Shown here one piece after another: positions 56,101 through 64,000 of a stretch of 64,000 bases of DNA. The notes under the pieces were generated by a model. The model was not told where the DNA came from and did not search any database. It was given only the letters and a program-made list of their open reading frames with translations. Where the stretch lies: NCBI GenBank assembly GCA_000181795.3, contig CM012955.1, positions 9,209,898 through 9,273,897 on the forward strand. Reading direction: 5' to 3'. The first letter of the stretch is position 1. Each line of letters begins with the position of its first letter. Source of the stretch: Trichinella spiralis (lineage: Eukaryota; Nematoda; Enoplea; Trichinellida; Trichinellidae). The position numbers and the translations under genes were made by a program.

Positions 56101-56181
56101 CATCCTTGAAAATCTTTTTGCAAAATTTTCTAATGATTTGCAGTAACGATGTTGTTTTTAAGCTATTGAAAAAAGCTGAAT

Positions 56182-57518
56182 ATGGCTTTATCGAAGACTG
56201 TAATGTTGACCAAATTTGGAGTTTCATCTGCAGTTGCAAAAAAAGTGCGTCCTTCCAAGCGGATACTGCCCCAAAATGTTGTTTCGCCTGCGCAAAACAT
56301 TTTTGCCTTTGCTACAGCCGACTCGTATCGTTTTAAAGAATTAATTAAAGGTATCAAAAAGGAAAAATTTACAGTCACTCATATAAGCAGTGAATTGCCC
56401 GATGTTGTGTACGTCCAACAGAAATTTCAACAGCCAGGTGAAGCTTTTGTCTTTTACGACGGTGGGGTGGTATTTTGGGATTTTACCGAAAAAAGTCGTC
56501 GAGAATTTCTCAACGCAGTCCAACTGTTCGAAGAATCTCCATATGAAGATAAGATTGTTGAAAGTGAAGAGGAAAATTTATCTTACGTATTTTCTGAACA
56601 ATCGAAAGCAGAATTTCGGCAAGAAACATTCTTGTTGCCTACGCAAATTAGTCAAGAAACATCAACACTGTATAAATTTGCCGTTTCCAATGCAATGTTT
56701 TTAAGTGTTAAAGTATGTATACATTTTTTTCGAATGTGAGCAAAATTTGCTTGATCATGCATTCAATCATGCGTTAATAATACAGAAAACAAAGAATTTT
56801 TTCGAAAAAAATGAAGGTGATTTATCTGTCATTTATATTATTTATGTTAAGAATATATGCTTCGTGTGTAAATTAGACAAATAAAAACTGAAATTATTTT
56901 AATTTAAAGCTTTTAAGTAAACTGTGGTAATTATTTTAGATTTTTATTTATGACTAGATTAAATTTTATAAGCTGCTTTGTTGTGCAATAATTTTGACCT
57001 GAATACTAAAGTTTGATTTACAGTATCAGTTCTTCTCTATTAAAAAGATTGTTTGAATATTATTTTTTTCTGCATTTCATCATCTGTATTAATTTTTATA
57101 GCTGTCAATTTGGGAATCTTTACTAGATGACTTTGTTGCATCTTCAGAAGACGTGGTAGAGCATTTGCAGCTGGGACGAATCACGTTGTCTAAATCGGAA
57201 GTGTTGCGACGAGCTGGAAAATTATTCATGCTACGTCATCGCATAAGTCTTTGTGGAGACTTACTCGATGCACCAGATTTCTACTGGGACAAGCAAGATT
57301 TGGAAAGAATTTATTCTGAAGCATTTTCATTGTTCAACATGGGTAAACGGACGCGTGTCGTAAATGAAAAGCTTACATATTGTTTAGAATTGCTTCAGCT
57401 TTTGGACGGGAACATTAGCCAAGTTCATAGTGTTCGGCTTGAAGTTATGATCATTGTACTTATATTAATTGAAGTTCTTTTTGAAATTTTGCATTTCAGT
57501 AGACATTATTCTAATTAA
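56182..57518 (+). CDS. RMND1: RMND1/RMD1-family (DUF155) mitochondrial protein
   Basis: RMND1 is an inner-membrane mitochondrial protein needed for mitochondrial translation. Exons 56182-56712 and 57102-57518 join in phase 0 (donor GTATGT, acceptor tttatag) to give 315 residues. The N-terminus is basic and lacks acidic residues, as in an import signal. NIFAFATADSY, then FVFYDGGVVFWDF, then YKFAVSNAMFLSVKLSIWE follow the DUF155 order. The end has a Lys/Asn-containing helix, HSVRLEV and a hydrophobic segment (MIIVLILIEVLFEIL), which is the family's terminal membrane anchor. The first ATG was chosen because it opens the basic leader and no upstream exon is evident. An AATAAA lies at 57794. RMD1/RMD8-type paralogues share these motifs, so the symbol is probable rather than certain. 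Confidence 0.86.
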
Positions 57519-57793
57519 ATATCTTTTTCATTGTATCAGACCATTTTTATTAGACAACGCCGAACTAGATTTCATTATCGCTTTTAACGGTATTCTTTTC
57601 AACAGTATGTTTCATTCACTACTAAATTAATTTTCTAGACTGAATATTCATGAATTTAAAAATTTTGATTGTTAATTTTTAACTGTGCATATTTATTTAG
57701 ATGTAAATTTAATACTGCATTGGATTTTGTTGTCATTTTTTGTTTTATTCTATATACCTCGAATGTTTGTCGCTATTTATTGGTGTTTTTTTA

Positions 57794-57799
57794 AATAAA
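57794..57799 (+). terminator. candidate poly(A) signal of the RMND1-like gene
   Basis: AATAAA lies 275 bases after the stop. Confidence 0.35.
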
Positions 57800-58386
57800 T
57801 TATGAGATAGCATCATTTCATAAGAAAAAATATTTCAATTTTAAAATTATTATTTAAAAGAGAAAATATCTTTTATCAAATTACAAAAATTATAATATTA
57901 CATTTTTGAATCACGATTTACAACATTCTCATTGCATTTGTTCAGCACATTTTCTTACAGATTGCAAAACTGATGTTAGATCATGAGTTTTGAACAATTG
58001 GTTTTTTAATTTTCGATATTTCAAGCTTAAAAATAAAGTAAAATGATCGTTTTCTTTTGTTTCAACAGTAGCAATGCTGAAGCCGTCATACCAGGATTAA
58101 TTGTTTGTTCTTGAAAATCAGTAAACTTTTGTATAGTTCAAATGTAGTTTAGTCAGCTTTAATTTTAATCTTGTTTAAAGTATTTAACAAAATTAAGCTT
58201 CATTGATATTTAATAATTGAATGAATGAAATATATTTAATTATGTTCGTCAGACAAAAAATATCGACTATTCAAATATATTCAGCTTGCACTTTATGCAG
58301 AAACATCATTGATATTTGCTTAGTGATATAATTTACATAAAATTAACTTCAACTGTGTCAAAAAAAAAACAAAAATAAATTTGACA

Positions 58387-58392
58387 TTTATT
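58387..58392 (-). terminator. candidate poly(A) signal of TMED
   Basis: AATAAA on the minus strand lies about 77 bases past the TMED stop. Confidence 0.4.
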
Positions 58393-58468
58393 TTGAAACA
58401 TAACAGGATTCGATCAGATCAAACATTAACAACTAACAAACAGCCTAACATCTATCAATTCCATGTAG

Positions 58469-59440
58469 TTAGAATCGAACCCTCTCTCGATCACTGAAAA
58501 ATGACTTCAGTATCATGACCTAAAAATACAAAATACAATAAATAATAACTAAATGTATTTGTTATACAGACCTGCACAACTGCAATAATGACCATAATAA
58601 CAGTTTGACAAACGGACCACCATGTAACTCGTTCATTTAAATCTTCGGCAAACTTTAGGCCACTGGCAGCATTTAAACGAATATGAGTTTGCCGTTCCAA
58701 CAACATCTTAAACCGCTCATGCATATTCGATGAACTTATTTGAATCTAAAACAATCAAAATTTACGTTCATTTGAATTTACAACTTTCTCTATTGACATT
58801 ATACATCTTAATGTAACTCTAGTCACATACATTTTAATAATATATTATAATACGCTCAAATAATTAATTTATTTCAATTAGTTCCTTACAGTTCAACAAA
58901 TTTAAATGAAAAGCAGTTAAGTAAACTTTCAAGTATCTGTATAACTTCTTTATAATTAAAATCATTATAAGCATCAGTAGTTCAAGAATTATTTACAAAT
59001 GACATAAGTTTTGCATGATCAACAGGCACATCCTCATTTTTACCAACTTTCCAATTCATATAAACCACTTTATGAGAAAATGTTGAAAATTCATTTGAGA
59101 AGCAAGCCTATAAATAAAAATGTTGAATCATCAAAAATAATCTTATAAATGAAGTTACCTTAAAAGTTCCAGTAGTATTCGTTTTCCAGTTGAATCGGTC
59201 GAACTGCTTCCTTACAGCATTAAACATCACTGCCTCAATTGGTGAAAACATTTGTACATCTACATCATACTGACCACCTGTAATAACTTGAAATTCAAAA
59301 TCTACATCAACATCTTTTTCTATATCCTGAAAGAAACACTGAGTTGCTTTGTCTGGCAATTCAAATGTAAACTCAACACAACTGGAAGTAGCTGCAAAAC
59401 ATAACAACATTATGACAGGAACACAGACCCAGCTACCCAT
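58469..59440 (-). CDS. p24/TMED family ER-Golgi cargo receptor
   Basis: p24 proteins cycle between ER and Golgi in COPI and COPII vesicles and help load cargo. Exons 59440-59159, 59107-58997, 58745-58572 and 58519-58469 are all phase 0 and give 205 residues. Order: a signal peptide (residues 1-20); a GOLD domain starting VEFTFELPDKATQCFFQDI with its partner Cys in ACFSNEFSTFSHK; a coiled-coil stretch (HERFKMLLERQTHIR); one transmembrane helix; and a short cytoplasmic tail, KSFFSDRERVRF. The tail carries the FF pair and basic residues used to bind vesicle coats. Sequence is nearest the TMED3/TMED7 (gamma) type by memory. It is divergent from GNL2, with 775 bases between starts. Confidence 0.9.
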
Positions 59441-60215
59441 GATTCAGCTCCAATTAAAATCCAAATGCCAAATAACTGCTCAATTACAGACCATCTGCAA
59501 CTCAAGTTTCATTTTTCTGGTCTTTAAATTACATAACAAAAAAGCATTGCAATTTATAAATAATTCTAAAAACGCTTTGTTCTTTTAATATTAAAAAATA
59601 TCATACTGTGAAAGAAAGGTTAAAAGATATCGGAACTTTATTGTAAGTAATGCTTAAAACAAGTTTGCTGAACTTTACGAACATTTCATTGTTGTTCATT
59701 AAATAATTATTCATAATTTCAATGTTTAATAATTATTATAAAGCATTTAATTTCTAAGGGATGACTTAAATGAAAATTATTTATGTTGCATGATATTTAC
59801 TGTCATAAATTTAATTTATTCATGAACATCTTTTACAGTACGTAGCTTTCTGTAACTGAAACGAAAATTGTCCTTTTATGGCTTCACTAAGCTGAATTGA
59901 TGTTTTGCATTTAAATATAATTTCGTTTTGTAAATAATTATTTTTGGTATTTTCATGTTATTTTATTTATGTTATGTTATATTATATTATATTTTATTTT
60001 ATTTTATCTATTTATTTATTTATTGGACAGCGTATTTTGAACAATTTTGTTGAGCAGTTTGCAATTCTGAGTGTTTGTTTGGGGTTGTGCGTTTAATCTT
60101 TTATAACTTTTCGCTAATGAGTGTTTGTGAATTTTGAACTAACATTTTGTTGGTAAATGTTTAATAATTAATATATTAATTCAATGCTTTTATATCTTGT
60201 TTTGCAGTCAGTGTT
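59441..60215. promoter_or_regulatory. shared upstream region of TMED and GNL2
   Basis: This region between divergent starts must carry both promoters. It includes a TTATA/TTATT-rich run (59960-60030). A 3' splice site (tttgcag at 60202-60208) lies 8 bases before the GNL2 ATG, which implies a 5' untranslated exon or a trans-spliced leader. Confidence 0.45.
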
Positions 60216-63012
60216 ATGGCGCGTAAGCGGAAACAGTCAAAACCTTTCAAAGACAGAATAAGTAAAGCAAATCACTCGCTAAATGCTGGTATGTTTTATT
60301 ATTGATATTTCAAAGCTTAATTGCTTTCATGAACATTTATGAATAACGGTTCTAGATCGTACGAATAAAACGGTGCCTGGGCAAAGAAGCCGTGCCACAG
60401 TACGGCGTTTGCTTATGTATAAGAATTTCAAAGCAAAACGTGACAGATACGGGAAAATAATTCGAGAAGCACCTTTTCAAAAGACTCTTTCATCTGGCTC
60501 AGTAGCTCGTGTGGAACCGAATCGACGGTGGTTTGGTATCTGTTATTTTATTAAAATTTATTCACTATTATACAGATTTTTTGTATTCTTTTTCATTTCA
60601 CAATGTATTCTATACAATATGATATTATGTATGATAATCGTAGCAAATTAATAAGTTTTTACCTGTGTAATATGTATATATTTTCTAGTTGCAATTAGCT
60701 TTCTTCAGTTCTTTTACGTTTTTATTTGCTGCATGCACTTGTTTGGTTGATCTGTTGAACAGTTTGTTTTTGAGGAAATACGAAAGTGATTGGTCAGGAT
60801 GCTTTGCAAAAATTTCAAGAAAACTTGAGTAAGGTTCGAAAAGATCCTTATTTATATGTTATGCGACAGACAAAGCTTCCAGTGACTTTGCTTAACGAAA
60901 AAGCTAAAGTAATTTTTAGTCATGTTTTTATAATATTTTACATTCTGTTTCATTTCCAGCACGTCCGTCCGCATCTTTTAGATACTGAAACATTTCAGTA
61001 CACTTTTGGTCGCAAAGCCCAGCGTAAAAAGCCACGTTTAATGACAATGGATTTACAAGTATTACAAGTTGTTGTATTTATGTGTTTGAAAAAACTTGTT
61101 GATTTTAAGCATTTGGTTGACACTGCTAATGAACAGAATTGCCAATATGTTGAAGACAGAGATCGGGACTTTCAGAAAACGACAGATACGAATGAACGTT
61201 ATGAACCGATAGAGCCTATATTTAAGAAAGGACAGTCGAAACGTATTTGGAATGAACTGTACAAAGTTCTTGATTCGTCTGATGTTGTTTGTGAAGTAGT
61301 GGATGCAAGAGATCCAATGGGTACACGTTGTTTCAACGTAGAAAAATTTCTGAGAAAGGAGAAGCCGCATAAGCATATCATCATCATCCTCAACAAAGTC
61401 GATTTAATTCCACGATGGGTTACAGTATGATTGTTTATTTTGTTTAATAGATGTTTTTTTTGCTAATGTTGTGTCCGTTTATTTGAAGCGGGATTGGATT
61501 CGAACACTGTCTGCTGAATATCCAACGATTGCATTTAGTGCCGACATGATGAGTCCATTTGGCAAAGGAGCGTTGATTAGTATACTTCGACAATTTGCAC
61601 ATGTAAATGATGATTCTTTTTTTATGTTCATCACGTTTATTGAGGTTTCTTTTAGCTACATCAAGAACATCCGCAGATTAGTGTTGGATTCATTGGTTTT
61701 CCCAACGTTGGAAAGAGTTCTATTATAAACGCTTTGAGGCGGAAGAAAGTGTGTAATGTAGCTCCAATTGCTGGAGAAACGAAAGTATGTTTCATTCTGT
61801 TATAAAACGTAGTTTTGAGGGAAATTATTGTTTATTTCTAGGTGTGGCAGTATGTGACACTAATGCGACGGATATATTTAATCGATTGTCCTGGTATTGT
61901 ATATCCTACCGGAAATAACGAAGCGCAGCTTATTCTTAAAGGGGTGGTGAGTTTCACATATTTAAATTGAATTGAAATTTTGTTTAAGATCTTCCTTTAT
62001 TTGTTTATTTATTCTAAACTACAGATCCGTGTGGAGAATGTGAAAGATGCGGCCGATTACATAGATGCCGTTATTGAACGAGTGAAGCGTGAATATTTGG
62101 TTCGAACATATCAAGTTCCAGAATGGAAAAATAGTGAAGAATTTTTGTCAGCTTTGGCAGGCAGAAGTGGTCGTTTGTTGAAAGTACATTTCATAATAAT
62201 ATTATTATTTTATTTTTTATTCAAAGTACCGATGTGTCACTTTAGGGTGGTGAGCCTGATATTAACACTGTGGCCAAGATGGTACTGAACGATTTTCAGA
62301 GGGGTAGACTTCCTTATTATGTAAAACCACCTGAAAAGGTTTAAATAAAATTGTTCTTTTCCGCGTTAACATTGTGTAATCTGAAATGTGTTTTTTATTT
62401 AATTAGAATATTCAAAATGATGACCAGCCAACAAGCAGTGAAATGGTGGAATCAGTACTGATGGACAAATCGGTGGCAGTTGATCAAGATTTGACAAAAA
62501 TAGAATTGACTACTAAATACAATGCCGATGACGTTGGGGAAAAAGATGTTGTGATTGCTTTGTCAGATTCTGAAGATTTGAGCAGCTTGAACGTATGTGA
62601 AAGAAGTGTAAAACAGGAGCATGACAGTGAATATGATCAGGAAGATTTGGACAGCTGTAGTGGATTGAGTGATATTTGTGAGTTTGAAAATTTGAAATGT
62701 GCTCTTTCTGAACAAGAAGAGCAACCCTGTGATGAAGGGGAGGAGGGGGATGGGCGTCGAGCATGGAAGCGAAAATCTGCTGCGTGTGGTAATAAAATGA
62801 CAAGAAATCGTCATGAAAAAGTACGCATTTCTCGTTTGTAACGTTTCTTAAAAGATGACAAAGCCGGCGAGAATGGCTAGTGTTTAATTTTTGTTTGTCT
62901 TTCATAGGGGGAAAAGTTCGCAAGAAATTCGAATATTATAGATTTCACGAAGAAAGAAGAAAAGAGTCGATTTCAGAAAAGAAAGAAAAAGAAAGCTAAA
63001 CATCAGCAGTAA
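60216..63012 (+). CDS. GNL2: nucleolar GTPase GNL2/NGP1, 60S ribosome assembly
   Basis: GNL2 (yeast Nog2) is a circularly permuted GTPase needed for late nucleolar steps of 60S subunit assembly. Twelve exons (60216-60288, 60356-60535, 60787-60908, 60960-61058, 61110-61424, 61489-61602, 61656-61784, 61842-61946, 62025-62183, 62246-62338, 62407-62820, 62908-63012) keep phase and give 635 residues. The N-terminal NGP1 region has [11 protein letters not shown] and [15 protein letters not shown]. GTPase motifs come in permuted order: DARDP, NKVD (G4), then GFPNVGKSS (G1), APIAGETK (G2) and DCPG (G3). [11 protein letters not shown] follows. The tail is acidic and then Lys-rich, typical of nucleolar proteins. 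The 51-base intron 61059-61109 is a multiple of three and has no stop, so it can be retained without a frameshift. Confidence 0.94.
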
Positions 63013-64000
63013 TTTGTTTCTCATGCATTGAAACTGAAAGTGCATTGTTCTGAAAGTAAAACAATTTAATTCGAAAATTCGATGGATAAAGTGATTTGAT
63101 TGATCGATGGATAAAATCTGGAATATTGAATTTAAATTCAGTTAGTTACATTTTTAATTTCAGTGAGATTATTGTTCAGGTTGATATTTTAATATTCAAT
63201 GTTTAAAATGAATGCATTATGAAGTCAAAAATTTATTGGTTATAGTTGCAGTGAACTTTGCGTTGCAAGCTGAAAATACTTTTTTTTCGCTTTTTTCTGA
63301 TATTGTTTGTCGAATTTTTCCGTATTCAACCAGTTGTAATGTGGTGACAATTTCCTATTATAGAGCATTAAAAAATGAAAACGATGAAAACATCGTATAC
63401 AGTACACCATAAGCGAATTCAAGTAGACTAAGGATATAGCTATTGCGCACTTGTATTATTTTTTGAAAACAAATTTTTTATTCTACAAAATGGTTGAAGT
63501 GAAAAAAATATAACAAGTAATTAATGTTAAATATTTTAATTTAATAAAGAAACTTGGAATTTTTTAATTTTTAACGTGAAAGCATCATTATATCTCTTAA
63601 TTGAAAAGAACGATTTTGAAAGTTGACATTTAACAAGCTGTATGTTTACTTTAAAGATTTGATTGAAGAGAAAAATATATAATTATAGTTATAATTATAA
63701 ACAAATTATTCGTTTGCATTAAATAAATATGTATGAATTATTTCAAATGTAATGGATATTTCAAAAAGTGAATATAAAATTTTGAAGCTTTCATTTAATT
63801 TTCAGGTTCATTTTATTGAGAAAAAATCATTATTTACAGAATAAAAACTGAAGTCGGTAGCATTTGGCGATTAATGGCGAATGCTATCGATCGGTGACAA
63901 ATGCAAATGGTGATGCAAAATTAGTGACGCTAACTGCCATAGCAACGGACTGACGATAAATGATCAAAGAGTTGGTTGCATTGGTTTGGGGTTCAACTAG
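63013..64000. other. right-edge intergenic region
   Basis: This is AT-rich 3' flank of GNL2, with AATAAA at 63543. The last 150 bases are less AT-rich and could begin another gene's upstream region. No exon is supported. Confidence 0.5.

Larger units (their letters stand above)
48746..56181. other. 7.4-kb gene-free stretch between EYA and the RMND1-like gene
   Basis: No splice-linked coding series or RNA gene is recognisable. It holds a GA/GAAA microsatellite (49991-50046), less AT-rich patches at about 49640-49960, 50940-51200 and 53100-53480, an inverted repeat at 51027-51067, a CTAG-type repeat (53095-53134) and short open frames without motifs (for example 54622-54855 minus). As the upstream side of a developmental gene, it is a reasonable place for distal control elements. 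Confidence 0.5.
57519..58468. other. convergent intergenic region, RMND1-like/TMED
   Basis: About 950 AT-rich bases hold only the 3' flanks of the two converging genes. No gene is visible. Confidence 0.55.

Overview
The window looks like nuclear DNA from a nematode. Genes are split by GT-AG introns on both strands, the background is very AT-rich, and microsatellites are frequent. One gene (24185-25732) carries the cysteine pattern of the nematode DB domain. I cannot name the species; long intergenic gaps and a mix of short and multi-kilobase introns would suit an enoplean lineage, but that is inference. I rebuilt exons by reading splice sites and checking that codon phase carries across each junction. 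Boundaries are good to about a base where phase is quoted; alternative splicing cannot be seen.

Layout. 1364-20612 (minus) is one giant many-exon gene, the SZT2 subunit of the KICSTOR complex that controls mTORC1. 21456-23764 (plus) is an intronless, GC-rich EED/ESC-like WD40 gene (Polycomb PRC2) with an acidic extension and an apparent frameshift. 24185-25732 (minus) is a secreted DB-domain protein. 28145-29905 (minus) is an SLC46-like transporter of the major facilitator superfamily. 29953-34893 holds no gene I can support. 34894-35807 (plus) is a cysteine-rich protein of unknown family. 37350-41678 (plus) is an LRR/Ig receptor that resembles a Trk ectodomain but has only a short tail and no kinase; a 287-bp terminal-inverted-repeat element sits in its last intron. 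42107-44226 (minus) is an astacin protease with two ShK-like modules. 44715-about 48745 (minus) is Eyes absent (EYA). About 7.4 kb without a recognisable gene follows. 56182-57518 (plus) is an RMND1/RMD1-family mitochondrial protein. 58469-59440 (minus) is a p24/TMED cargo receptor. 60216-63012 (plus) is the nucleolar GTPase GNL2/NGP1.

The genes do not form a pathway or operon; they are ordinary eukaryotic neighbours. SZT2/EED and TMED/GNL2 are divergent pairs with short shared upstream regions. EED/DB, receptor/astacin and RMND1/TMED are convergent pairs. The most unusual items are the frameshifted EED-like gene, the kinase-less Trk-like receptor, the two-module cysteine-rich protein, and the small transposon with a clean 9-bp target duplication.
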